A DNA stretch of 64,000 bases from Microvirga sp. (GTDB lineage: Bacteria; Pseudomonadota; Alphaproteobacteria; Rhizobiales; Beijerinckiaceae), in contig JAPSLB010000005.1 of the NCBI GenBank assembly GCA_031181145.1, forward strand, positions 1 to 64,000, in the 5' to 3' direction. This document shows positions 1 to 9,199 of this stretch, piece by piece. Each line of letters begins with the position of its first letter. Position 1 is the first letter of the stretch. The translations under genes were made by a program, and so were the position numbers. The notes beneath the pieces were generated by a model that was not told the origin of the DNA, did not search any database, and saw only the letters and a program-made list of their open reading frames with translations.

Positions 1-677
1 CATCCTGCCCGGCAGGTCCTTCGGAGATCGCTCAGGCTCTGATTCCGGTCGACCTCACCGAAGGCCGCAAGGCTTACATCATTCCCGGCCTGTTCTGCGA
101 GCCCGCTCCCGACGCGGCGGACGTGATACGCGGAGAGGAAACGCTTGTGTTGGGCGCTGGGGTCGAGAACGGCCTCGTGTGCTCGGCCGGGACGCATCCC
201 AAGTGGATCCTCATGCGTGACGGGCGCATCGAGCGCTTCGCCACCTACATGACGGGCGAGATGTACGCGCTCCTGCGCGAGCATTCCATGATCGGACGCC
301 CCGCGACGGAGCCCTCCGACCAGAAGGGTTTCGATATGGGTCTCGACGCGGCGGAGCGCAACGGTGGAGCGCAAGGCGGCGCGCGCGTCGGACTTCTTCA
401 TCTCCTGTTCTGCGCCCGGGCCGCGGTGGTCTCCGGGCGCATGGCGAGCAATCTGCTCGCGCCCTATCTCTCCGGCCTTCTCACGGGCGACGAGATCAAC
501 GGAGCGTTCGCGCAGCTCGGACGCCCGTCCTCCGTCACCATTCTGGCCGATCAGGCCCGCGCGGATCTTTATGCCCACGCCCTCGCGCGTTACGGCATCA
601 GGACGGAACTCAGGAATCCCCAGCAGGCCCTCCTGGCCGGTCTCACGCGCATCGTGCACCAGCATGCCGCGGAATGA
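1..677 (+). CDS. dgoK: 2-dehydro-3-deoxygalactonokinase, C-terminal part (truncated by window start)
   Basis: Frame 3 is open from the window edge (SCPAGPSEIAQALIPVDLTEGRKAYIIPGLFCEP...DVIRGEET) into ORF 123..677; motifs VCSAGTHPKWI and FATYMTGEMYALL are typical of DgoK. Confidence 0.85.
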   Translation, partial: SCPAGPSEIAQALIPVDLTEGRKAYIIPGLFCEPAPDAADVIRGEETLVLGAGVENGLVCSAGTHPKWILMRDGRIERFATYMTGEMYALLREHSMIGRPATEPSDQKGFDMGLDAAERNGGAQGGARVGLLHLLFCARAAVVSGRMASNLLAPYLSGLLTGDEINGAFAQLGRPSSVTILADQARADLYAHALARYGIRTELRNPQQALLAGLTRIVHQHAAE

Positions 678-950
678 AAAACCGCGCCGTGCCGAACGAA
701 GCGCAGCGGAGATCCGGGATCGCGCCCGGAATGAGACGCCCATCCTGCCATCGCAGGCCCCGGACCGATGATCCCGTCCTTCTGACGCGCCGCGCTCTCG
801 CACTCGAGATGGGCGGAACAACCCGGCCATGACGCGATGGTCATCCGTCGTCCATTCCCGGATCCTCGCTCCACCCCGTTCTGGATGACAGCCGCTCCGT
901 TCGCCCTTACAAGTCATTTCCAACGACGTCACGACACTCAAGGCTCAGCC

Positions 951-2333
951 ATGCCCCACCCTCTGCTTGCCACGTCTGCCGACAATTCGCTTCCGATCTG
1001 GCTCGTGACGGAAAGCACGTGGGGCCGTATTTCCTCGCAGCTCCCGAAGACGGCGCAGGGCTTTGCGAAGGCGCAAGGATTCGAGGGCAAGGCAGGCAGT
1101 CATTGTCTGCTGCCGGATGCGGACGGCAATCTTGCCGGCGTGGCGTTCGGTCTTGCGAATGACGACGCAAGGCATCGCGATCCGTTCGCCGTCGGCAAGC
1201 TTCCGACGATTCTGCCGGAAGGCGTCTATCGCTTCGAAACCGAGGCGCCGGACGCGGCGCTCGCCACACTCGCGTGGATCCTGGGCTCCTACAGCTTCAC
1301 CCGCTACCGCAAGCGCTCGGAGAAGTCCGTGCGTCTCGTCGTGCCCCAAGGCGTCGATGCGGACGAGGTGACGCTGATCGCCAACGCGGTGTTCCGCAGT
1401 CGCGACCTCGTCAACACGCCGACAAGCGATCTCGGACCCGACGGGATCGAGGCGGCGGCGCGCCAGATTGCGGAAGCACACGGTGCACAATTCACCAGCA
1501 TCGTCGGGGACGACCTGCTGCGGCAGAATTTCCCGATGATCCACGCCGTGGGCCGCGCATCGGAGACAGCGCCGCGCCTCATCGACTTCACCTGGGGCGA
1601 CGCCAACGCGCCGCGCATCACCCTCGTCGGCAAGGGCGTGGCCTTCGACACGGGCGGCCTCGACATCAAGCCCGCCTCGTCCATGCTGCTGATGCGCAAG
1701 GACATGGGCGGCGCCGCCGCGACGCTCGCTCTCGCCGACATGATCATGGGCGCGAAGCTTCCGGTGCGTTTGCGCGTGCTCATTCCCGCCGTCGAGAACG
1801 CGATCTCCGGCAACGCCTTCCGCCCCGGCGACATTCTCACCAGCCGCAAGGGGATCACGGTCGAGATCGGCAACACGGATGCGGAGGGCCGCCTCATCCT
1901 GGCCGAGGCGCTGGCGCTGGCGGACGAGGAGAAGCCCGACCTCATCGTCGATTTCGCAACGCTGACGGGGGCCGCCCGCGTGGCCCTCGGCCCCGAGCTT
2001 CCGCCCTTCTACACGGACGACGAGGAGCTTGCCGCCGAGATCGCCCGCACCGGCATGGAGGTGAACGATCCCGTGTGGCGCCTGCCACTCTGGACGCCCT
2101 ACCAGAGCCAGCTCGACTCGAAATACGCCGACATGAACAACTCGGGCGGGCCCATGGCGGGCTCGATCACCGCGGCCCTGTTCCTGCGCCGCTTCGTGTC
2201 GGAGGCCAAGGCGCATGTGCATTTCGACATCTTCGCCTGGAACAACGCGACGCGCCCCGCCCGCCCGGAAGGCGGAGAGGTTCAGGCGGCGCGTCTCATC
2301 TATGCGCTTCTCAAGAATCGCTACGCGTCCTGA
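951..2333 (+). CDS. Leucyl aminopeptidase family protein (M17)
   Basis: M17 metal and active-site motifs GKGVAFDTGGLDIKP and NTDAEGRLILAEAL; start placed at MPHPLLATSAD. Confidence 0.92.
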   Translation: MPHPLLATSADNSLPIWLVTESTWGRISSQLPKTAQGFAKAQGFEGKAGSHCLLPDADGNLAGVAFGLANDDARHRDPFAVGKLPTILPEGVYRFETEAPDAALATLAWILGSYSFTRYRKRSEKSVRLVVPQGVDADEVTLIANAVFRSRDLVNTPTSDLGPDGIEAAARQIAEAHGAQFTSIVGDDLLRQNFPMIHAVGRASETAPRLIDFTWGDANAPRITLVGKGVAFDTGGLDIKPASSMLLMRKDMGGAAATLALADMIMGAKLPVRLRVLIPAVENAISGNAFRPGDILTSRKGITVEIGNTDAEGRLILAEALALADEEKPDLIVDFATLTGAARVALGPELPPFYTDDEELAAEIARTGMEVNDPVWRLPLWTPYQSQLDSKYADMNNSGGPMAGSITAALFLRRFVSEAKAHVHFDIFAWNNATRPARPEGGEVQAARLIYALLKNRYAS

Positions 2334-2411
2334 GCGGCGCACGTTCGCTGGCGCTTTGGCCCTGGAAGAGCTAGGAGACACCGTCACCGTCCGTGCCAAG
2401 GAGCAGCCTCG

Positions 2412-3260
2412 ATGAGTTTCGACCGCCGCATTACCCCTGTTCGCGCCGACTTGGCCGACGAGAGGCTCCGTGGGCAGGTGGAGGCCGAGCGCTACACGAC
2501 CGGCACGACGAGGTGCGTCGTCGCCTCCTTCGCCCCCCTCCACCGCCATCCCTCGCGGGAGGCGCCCATCGATACGCAGGCGATTTTCGGGGAAGCCGTG
2601 ACCGTCTATGACGAGCACGAGGGCTGGGCCTGGGTGCAGCTGCACGAGGACGGTTATGTCGGCTACCTGCCGAGCGACGCCCTGGGAGAGCCGGGACCGG
2701 CGCCCACGCACAGGGTCGCAGCCATCCGCACCTTCGTCTATCCCGGGCCCAACCTGAAACTGCCCTATCGGGATTACCTGACCCTCAACGCCAAGCTCGC
2801 CGTCACCGAGACCGAGGGCGATTACGCGCGGCTCGCCAATGGCTTCTGGATTTATGCTCCGCATCTCGCCCCGCTCGACGCAAGGGAACCCGATTACGTG
2901 AGCGTCGCCGAGCGTTTCCTGCACACGCCCTATCTCTGGGGCGGCAGGACGAGCCTCGGCATCGACTGCTCCGGCCTCACCCAGACCGTGCTGGCGGCCG
3001 CCGGCGTCAGGGCTCCCCGCGACAGCGACATGCAGGAACGGGAGCTCGGCACCGCCGTCGAGGTCTTGCCGGATCTCGGCGGCCTCAGGCGCGGCGATCT
3101 GGTGTTCTGGAAGGGCCATGTGGGCCTGATGATGGACGACACGAACTTCATCCACGCCACGGGCCACAGCATGACCGTGATGATCGAGCCGCTCGCGGTG
3201 GCCGAGGAGCGCATCCGCAGGACCAGCTACGGGCCGATCAGCTCCATCAAGCGCCTGTAG
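2412..3260 (+). CDS. NlpC/P60 family (C40) peptidase with SH3-like N-terminus
   Basis: TPYLWGGRTSLGIDCSGLTQ catalytic Cys motif and GHVGLMMDDTNFIHA His motif. Confidence 0.9.
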   Translation: MSFDRRITPVRADLADERLRGQVEAERYTTGTTRCVVASFAPLHRHPSREAPIDTQAIFGEAVTVYDEHEGWAWVQLHEDGYVGYLPSDALGEPGPAPTHRVAAIRTFVYPGPNLKLPYRDYLTLNAKLAVTETEGDYARLANGFWIYAPHLAPLDAREPDYVSVAERFLHTPYLWGGRTSLGIDCSGLTQTVLAAAGVRAPRDSDMQERELGTAVEVLPDLGGLRRGDLVFWKGHVGLMMDDTNFIHATGHSMTVMIEPLAVAEERIRRTSYGPISSIKRL

Positions 3261-3268
3261 GCGGCGTC

Positions 3269-4027
3269 GTGCCCGATCCGTCCGTCCTTCTCGTCGCGGC
3301 CTTCGGCGTCTTCCTCATCGCCTTCATGAAGGGCGCGTTCGGCGGTGGGCTCGCCGTCATCGGCATCCCGGCTCTGTCCCTCGTGATGGACCCGATCACC
3401 GCCGGCGCGCTCCTGGCGCCGCTCTTCGTGCTCATGGACGCGTTCGCGCTCTATTACTGGCGGCCGAAGACCTGGTCGAGAATCGATCTCGCGCTGCTGC
3501 TGCCGGCCCTTGCCCTTGGCACAGCCATCGGCTTCCTACTCATGACGGTGGTGGACCGGCATGGCTTCGCCATCCTGATCGCGCTGATCACGCTGACCTT
3601 CACGGGACTGTGGTTTCGCGGCGGCGGCAAGATCGTTCAGCGGCCGCGCTCGAAGGTGAAGGCCCTGTTCGCAGGAACCGCGTCGGGCGTTTCGTCCATG
3701 ATGGCCCATTCCGGCGGCCCGCCGGTCGCCATGTACCTTCTTTCCTTGGGGCTTCCCAAAGCGGTCTATGCGGGGACGAGCAGCAGCTTCTTCGCGGCCG
3801 GCAACCTGATGAAAGCGGTGCCGTGGCTGATGCTGGCGAAACCCGGACAGCAGCTCTGGACCCTGATGGCGCTGTGCCTTCCGCTCATTCCCCTCGGCGT
3901 CTGGGCCGGCTACAGGCTGCACGGACGCCTGGATCAGAGGCAGCTCTACCGCCTCTGCTACGGGCTGCTCGCGCTGACGGCGCTGAAGCTTCTCTGGGAC
4001 GGATTGAGAGGTTACGGGGTGCTCTGA
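3269..4027 (+). CDS. Sulfite exporter TauE/SafE family membrane protein
   Basis: Multi-TM protein with FMKGAFGGGLAVIGIPALSLVM and SGVSSMMAHSGGPPVAMYLL. Confidence 0.88.
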   Translation: MPDPSVLLVAAFGVFLIAFMKGAFGGGLAVIGIPALSLVMDPITAGALLAPLFVLMDAFALYYWRPKTWSRIDLALLLPALALGTAIGFLLMTVVDRHGFAILIALITLTFTGLWFRGGGKIVQRPRSKVKALFAGTASGVSSMMAHSGGPPVAMYLLSLGLPKAVYAGTSSSFFAAGNLMKAVPWLMLAKPGQQLWTLMALCLPLIPLGVWAGYRLHGRLDQRQLYRLCYGLLALTALKLLWDGLRGYGVL

Positions 4028-4042
4028 CACCCCGCCGTGTTC

Positions 4043-4984
4043 TCAATAGCCCCGCGCGCGATCCACGATGTTCTGGAACGGCTTGCCCGCCTCGTGACGG
4101 CGGATCTGATCCGCGATGTAGCGCGCAGTCGCCTCGGGCTCGCTCACGGCCGCGTTGTGCGGCGTGATCGTGACGCGGGGATGCTCCCAGAGCGGGGAAT
4201 CCTCCGGCAGCGGCTCCTTCTCGAACACGTCGAGCGTTGCCGCTTTGAGCGTTCCGTCGTCCAGGCAAGCGAGGATGTCGCTCTCCACCTGGAGGCCGCC
4301 CCGGCCGGCATTGATAAGGATGGGGCCGCCGAGCCTGCCGTCCCGCGCCAGCTTCCTGAACAGGCTCCGGTTGAGAATGCCGCGCGTGTCCGGAGTGAGC
4401 GGAACGAGGCAGATCAAGATGTCCGTGCGCGCGAGGAACTCGGACAACCCGTCTTCGCCCGAGTAGACCGTGAAACCGTCGACGGTTTTCGGCGTACGGC
4501 TCCAGCCCGCTACGTCGAAGCCCATCATCTTGAGTTTGGCGGCGGCATCCTGCCCCAGCACGCCGAAGCCCATGATGCCGACGCGAACATCCCCCGCGAT
4601 CGGCGGCGAACGGTCCTCCTCCCAGCGCTTGGCGCGCTGCGCCGCCGCGAAGCGCGCATGGTCGCGCAGATACATGAGACAATGCATGACCATGTATTCG
4701 CTCATGCGATGGGTGAGATCGTCCTGGGCCACCCGCACGATCGGCACGTCGGGGAGACCGAGATAACCCATGAGGTGATCGACGCCTGCGCCGAGAGAGA
4801 AGACGGCTTCGAGTTTCGGCAGGCCATCCAGGCTTCCCGGCTTCGGGCCCCAGGTGGCGACGTAGCGGATCTTGTCCCGGGCGAACTCCTCGCCCAGCAC
4901 GACGATCTCGCGACCGGGGAGATAGCGCGTGAAGCGCTCGACCCAAGGCTGCGTTTCCCAGGTGACGGCGACGAGAAGGCTCAA
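4043..4984 (-). CDS. ghrA: Glyoxylate/hydroxypyruvate reductase A-type D-2-hydroxyacid dehydrogenase
   Basis: GVLGQDAAAKLKMMGFDVAGWSR, INAGRGGLQVESDILACLDDGTLKAATLDVF and HPRVTITPHNAA motifs; 4-nt overlap with the upstream deoA. Confidence 0.88.
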   Translation of the reverse strand: MSLLVAVTWETQPWVERFTRYLPGREIVVLGEEFARDKIRYVATWGPKPGSLDGLPKLEAVFSLGAGVDHLMGYLGLPDVPIVRVAQDDLTHRMSEYMVMHCLMYLRDHARFAAAQRAKRWEEDRSPPIAGDVRVGIMGFGVLGQDAAAKLKMMGFDVAGWSRTPKTVDGFTVYSGEDGLSEFLARTDILICLVPLTPDTRGILNRSLFRKLARDGRLGGPILINAGRGGLQVESDILACLDDGTLKAATLDVFEKEPLPEDSPLWEHPRVTITPHNAAVSEPEATARYIADQIRRHEAGKPFQNIVDRARGY

Positions 4985-6303
4985 GACTTTGCTCCGATAC
5001 GTTCGAGAATCATGGCTCCGGGCTCCGCTTTCGCATCACCGAGAGTATAGGCGGCGCGCACCACGCGCGCGGCGGCCTCAGCCGCCTCTTCGCTGCGGGC
5101 ATGGACGACGGCGAGCGGACGGTTGGTATCGACCATCCCGCCGATCTCGGCAAGCCCGGTGAGGCCGACTGCGTGATCGACCGGGTCCTGCGGGCGCGTG
5201 CGCCCGCCGCCGAGCGCCACCACGGCCACGCCCACGTCGCGCGTGGCGATGCGCTGCACGATTCCGGAGCGTTCCGCATAGACGGGACGGATCACGGGAG
5301 CGGCCTGCAGGTGCTTCTCATGCCTCTCCACGAAATCCGCGGGGCCGCCGAGGGCCGCCACCATCTTCTGGAACACCTCGGCGGCCTTGCCGGAGGCAAT
5401 CGCATCCTCGATCTTCGCACGCGCCTCGTCGATCCCGGCGGCGACCTTGCCCAGCACCAACATCTCGGCGGACAACTCCACCGTCACCTCGTGGAATCGC
5501 TTCTCACGGCTGCGTCCCGTGAGGTAATCGACCGCATAGGCCACCTCCACCGCATTGCCGGCGGCGGAGGCGAGAGGCTGGTTCATGTCGGTCAGCAAGG
5601 CGCTCGTGGGCAGACCGGCGCCGTTGGCGACGAGCACGAGGCTCTCAGCCAAGGCGCGCGCATCCTTCGCATTGTCCATGAAGGCGCCGGAGCCGAACTT
5701 CACATCCATCGCGAGCCCTTGAAGGCCTGCTGACAGCTTCTTCGACAGGATGGATGCGGTGATGAGATCGATCGATTCCACCGTCGCCGTCACGTCGCGG
5801 ATGGCGTAGAGGCGCTTGTCGGCGGGCGCGAGATCCGCCGTCTGGCCGATGATGGCGCAGCCGACCTCGCGCGTGACGCGCCGGAAGGTGTCGATGTCGG
5901 GCTGCGTGAGATAACCCGGAATGGAATCGAACTTGTCGAGGGTGCCGCCTGTGTGCCCCAGGCCGCGCCCGGAGATCATCGGCACGTAGCCGCCGCAGGC
6001 TGCGACGGCCGGGCCGAGCGCAAGGCTCACCGTGTCGCCCACGCCACCGGTGGAGTGCTTGTCGAGCACAGGGCCCGGCAGATCCCACTTCAGCACTTCT
6101 CCGGAGCTCATCATGGCGCGTGTCAGCGCCACGCGCTCGGGCACCGAGAGACCGCGGAAGAAGATCGCCATGGCGAAGGAAGCAGCCTGTCCTTCCGAGA
6201 CGGCTCCCGAAGTGAGCCCTTGGATGAAGCTCTCGATCTCGCGCGCATCGAGCGTGCCGCCGTCGCGCTTGCGACGGATGATTTCCTGCGGAAGAAGGGT
6301 CAT
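4981..6303 (-). CDS. deoA: Thymidine phosphorylase
   Basis: KRDGGTLDAREIESFI, DKHSTGGVGDTVSL, SGRGLGHTGGTLDKFDSIPGY; start placed at MTLLPQEIIRRKRDG. Confidence 0.95.
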   Translation of the reverse strand: MTLLPQEIIRRKRDGGTLDAREIESFIQGLTSGAVSEGQAASFAMAIFFRGLSVPERVALTRAMMSSGEVLKWDLPGPVLDKHSTGGVGDTVSLALGPAVAACGGYVPMISGRGLGHTGGTLDKFDSIPGYLTQPDIDTFRRVTREVGCAIIGQTADLAPADKRLYAIRDVTATVESIDLITASILSKKLSAGLQGLAMDVKFGSGAFMDNAKDARALAESLVLVANGAGLPTSALLTDMNQPLASAAGNAVEVAYAVDYLTGRSREKRFHEVTVELSAEMLVLGKVAAGIDEARAKIEDAIASGKAAEVFQKMVAALGGPADFVERHEKHLQAAPVIRPVYAERSGIVQRIATRDVGVAVVALGGGRTRPQDPVDHAVGLTGLAEIGGMVDTNRPLAVVHARSEEAAEAAARVVRAAYTLGDAKAEPGAMILERIGAKS

Positions 6304-6304
6304 G

Positions 6305-7066
6305 TCAGTATGCTCCGGTGGCGGCGGCGGCATCCCGTCCTTCGATGGCGGCGATCAGCGCGTCGTAGACGCTGCTTGCGCCGATGCGGAATCGATGCGG
6401 CGTCGCCCAGCCCGGCTCCATGATGCGCTCGGCGAGATCGAGATAGATCCTCGCATCGGCAACGGTGCGGATGCCGCCGGAAGGCTTCAAGCCCACGTCG
6501 CGCCCGGAGGCCTTGATGGCGTTGAGCATGATCTCGGCGGCTTCCGGCGTCGCGGATACGGGTGTCTTGCCGGTCGATGTCTTGATGAAGTCCGCGCCGG
6601 CATCGATGGAAAGTCGGCTTGCCGTCTCGATCAGCATCACGTCCTTCAGCTCGCCGGTTTCCAGGATCACCTTGAGAAGCCGCCCCTGATCGACGAGATC
6701 GCGGACCGCTTCGACCATCTCCGATGCGATGGTCAGATCGCCGCGCCGGACGGCATGGTAGGGGAGCACCAGATCGATCTCGTTCGCGCCGTCGGAGAGC
6801 GCCTCCTGCACGTCGTCGGTGACGCGGTCCACGTCCTCGCCGCCCGCCGGAAAGTTCACCACCGTCGCGATGCGCACGGGCGAGCCTCTCAAAGACTCCT
6901 GCGCGCGCTTCACGAATTGCGGCCAGACGCAGACGGCGGCCACGGGCCCGCGCGGATCGAGCGCTTTCCTGCACAGGACGTCGATCGCCTGATCGGTGCA
7001 ATTGTCCGTCAGATCGGTGAGATCGAGACAACGCAAGGCGTGCTGGGCAATCTGCGCATCGGACAT
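6305..7066 (-). CDS. deoC: Deoxyribose-phosphate aldolase
   Basis: GADFIKTSTGK Schiff-base lysine motif and VGLKPSGGIRT. Confidence 0.95.
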   Translation of the reverse strand: MSDAQIAQHALRCLDLTDLTDNCTDQAIDVLCRKALDPRGPVAAVCVWPQFVKRAQESLRGSPVRIATVVNFPAGGEDVDRVTDDVQEALSDGANEIDLVLPYHAVRRGDLTIASEMVEAVRDLVDQGRLLKVILETGELKDVMLIETASRLSIDAGADFIKTSTGKTPVSATPEAAEIMLNAIKASGRDVGLKPSGGIRTVADARIYLDLAERIMEPGWATPHRFRIGASSVYDALIAAIEGRDAAAATGAY

Positions 7067-7069
7067 GTC

Positions 7070-7876
7070 TTAAAGCTCCGCGACGAAGGAACGGATGAGG
7101 CGCTTGAACTTCTCGGAGGCTTCCGCCGCCGTGTCCTTGGTTTCCTGGTGCGAGGGCGAGGCACCCTCGATCCCCGCCGCCAGATTGGTGACGACCGAGA
7201 TCGCCGCGACCCGCAGGCCGTGATACCGCGCGAGGATCACCTCCGGCACGGTCGACATGCCGACGAGATCGCCGCCGAGAACCTGCACCATCCTGATCTC
7301 GGCCGGCGTTTCGAAGCTCGGACCGGACAGCCAGGCGTAAACGCCCTCCGGCAAGTCGATCCCGCTCGTCTTCGCAGCCCGCTGCAGAACCTCGCGCAAG
7401 GCGGGATCGTAAGCATCGGTCAAAGAGACGAAACGCCCCTCCGTATGATCGCGCAGAAGCGGATTCGCGCCGGAGAGATTGAGATGATCGCTGATCGCGA
7501 CTAGGCCGCCGGGACGGATCGAGGCTCGCACGGAGCCTGCCGCATTGGTGGCGACAAGCACCGGAATGCCGAGCTCCTTCACGAAGGCGACGGGAATCCG
7601 CATCGCACCAGCGTCGCCGGTTTCGTAATAATGCGCGCGTCCCTGGAACAGCAGAACGCGCTTTCCCTCGAGCCGTCCGGCCACGAGTCGGCCCGCATGC
7701 CCGGAGACGCCGCTTCTCGGAAAATGCGGAATGTCCGCATAGGCGAGGCTTACCGCGTCCTCCACCTCGTCGACCAGGGTGCCCAGTCCCGTGCCGAGCA
7801 CGAAGGCGGCGTCGAAGCCGCCGTCGAAACCGCGGGCACGCACGAATTCGGCCGCCTCTTGAACGTTCTGCTGCAT
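7070..7876 (-). CDS. Purine-nucleoside phosphorylase
   Basis: VLGTGLGTLVDEVEDAV, GRAHYYETGD, SGPSFETPAEIRM and VGMSTVPEVILA motifs of trimeric PNP. Confidence 0.93.
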   Translation of the reverse strand: MQQNVQEAAEFVRARGFDGGFDAAFVLGTGLGTLVDEVEDAVSLAYADIPHFPRSGVSGHAGRLVAGRLEGKRVLLFQGRAHYYETGDAGAMRIPVAFVKELGIPVLVATNAAGSVRASIRPGGLVAISDHLNLSGANPLLRDHTEGRFVSLTDAYDPALREVLQRAAKTSGIDLPEGVYAWLSGPSFETPAEIRMVQVLGGDLVGMSTVPEVILARYHGLRVAAISVVTNLAAGIEGASPSHQETKDTAAEASEKFKRLIRSFVAEL

Positions 7877-7885
7877 GATCGTCTC

Positions 7886-8290
7886 TTACCTGTCGGTCAG
7901 ATTGTCGGGCCCGAACGAGAAGGGCAACAGCTCATCCAGGGTGAAGCTCCTGCGGATGCCCTCCGGGCCCGCGATATGAATCCTGGCATCCGGCGCGGCG
8001 AACTCGCGGATGCGCTGGCGGCACCCACCGCAGGGTGTGCAGAGAACGTCGCCCTCTCCCATCACCACGATCTCGCCGATGCGGCCCGCGCCGCCCGCGA
8101 TCATCGCGGAGATCGCACCGGCCTCCGCGCATGATCCGACGGGATAGGCCGCATTCTCCACATTGCAGCCGGTGAACACCTGCCCGTCAGGCGTGGCGAT
8201 GGCGGCCCCCACCTTGAAGCGCGAATAGGGCGCATAGGCTTTGGCCTGAATGGCCCTGGCGGCCTCGAAGAGTGTCTCAAGGGACAACAT
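7886..8290 (-). CDS. cdd: Cytidine deaminase
   Basis: GCNVENAAYPVGSCAEAGAI and CTPCGGCRQRIREF zinc-binding motifs. Confidence 0.95.
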   Translation of the reverse strand: MLSLETLFEAARAIQAKAYAPYSRFKVGAAIATPDGQVFTGCNVENAAYPVGSCAEAGAISAMIAGGAGRIGEIVVMGEGDVLCTPCGGCRQRIREFAAPDARIHIAGPEGIRRSFTLDELLPFSFGPDNLTDR

Positions 8291-8291
8291 G

Positions 8292-9197
8292 TCAGCGCTC
8301 CTTCACATAGGGCACGCCCGCCGCGCGCGGCGGAATGGCCTTGCCGATGACGCCGGCGAGCAGGATGACCGTCATGAGATAGGGCAGCGCCTGGATGGCC
8401 TGCACCGGAACCTCGCCAATGCCTGGAATGAAAAGCCCCTGCAGCTGATTGGCGATGGCATCGAGGAGACCGAAGAGGAAGCAGGCCCCGAGCGCGGGCC
8501 ATGCGCGCCACTTGGCGAAGATGAGGGCCGCGAGCGCAATGAAGCCTCGCCCCGCCGTCATATTGGGCAGGAAGCCCGCCGCCTGGCCGACCGAGAGATA
8601 GGTGCCGCCGATCCCGCAGAGGATTCCGCCGATCGCCACAGCCGAATAGCGCAGGCCCGGCACCGAAATCCCGGCCGTATCGACCGCAGCGGGATTCTCG
8701 CCGACCGCGCGCAGGCGCAGGCCGAAACGCGTGCGGCCGAGCACGAACCAGGTGAGCGGAACGGCGAGCAGTACGATATAGACCAGGGCCGAGTGGCCGA
8801 GGAGAATGCCGTCGAAGCGCTGCACACCTTCCAGCGGCGGGGTGCGTCCGCCCTGCCCGTACCAGGCATTGCCGACGATGGCGGTGAGCCCCGCCGCCAG
8901 CATGTTGATGGCAACGCCCGACACGATCTGGTTGCCGCGCTGGCTGATGGAAGCGAAGCCGTGAATGAGCCCGAAGGCGACGGAGGCCAGGATGCCGAAG
9001 GCAAGGCCGATCCAGGCGGAGCCGAACGCGTAAGCCGCAGCGGCCGCCGCAAAGGCCGAGACCAGCATCTTGCCCTCGAGGCCGATATCCACGACGCCTG
9101 AACGTTCCGACCAGAGGCCCGCGAGACATGCGGCGAGCAGCGGGATCGAAAGACGCAGCGCCGAGTCGAGAATGGTTGCGATGATGCCGAGATCCAT
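8292..9197 (-). CDS. ABC transporter permease, nucleoside/BMP type
   Basis: MDLGIIATILDSALRLSIPLLAACLAGLWSERSGVVDIGLEGKML; typical BMP-family permease. Confidence 0.9.
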   Translation of the reverse strand: MDLGIIATILDSALRLSIPLLAACLAGLWSERSGVVDIGLEGKMLVSAFAAAAAAYAFGSAWIGLAFGILASVAFGLIHGFASISQRGNQIVSGVAINMLAAGLTAIVGNAWYGQGGRTPPLEGVQRFDGILLGHSALVYIVLLAVPLTWFVLGRTRFGLRLRAVGENPAAVDTAGISVPGLRYSAVAIGGILCGIGGTYLSVGQAAGFLPNMTAGRGFIALAALIFAKWRAWPALGACFLFGLLDAIANQLQGLFIPGIGEVPVQAIQALPYLMTVILLAGVIGKAIPPRAAGVPYVKER

Positions 9198-9199
9198 GC

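Noticed and set aside
945-3167. 740-aa antisense ORF over the M17 peptidase and NlpC/P60 genes
   Set aside because: It mirrors two well supported genes and has the typical antisense composition (many R, G, H, V, E repeats) with no recognisable domain.
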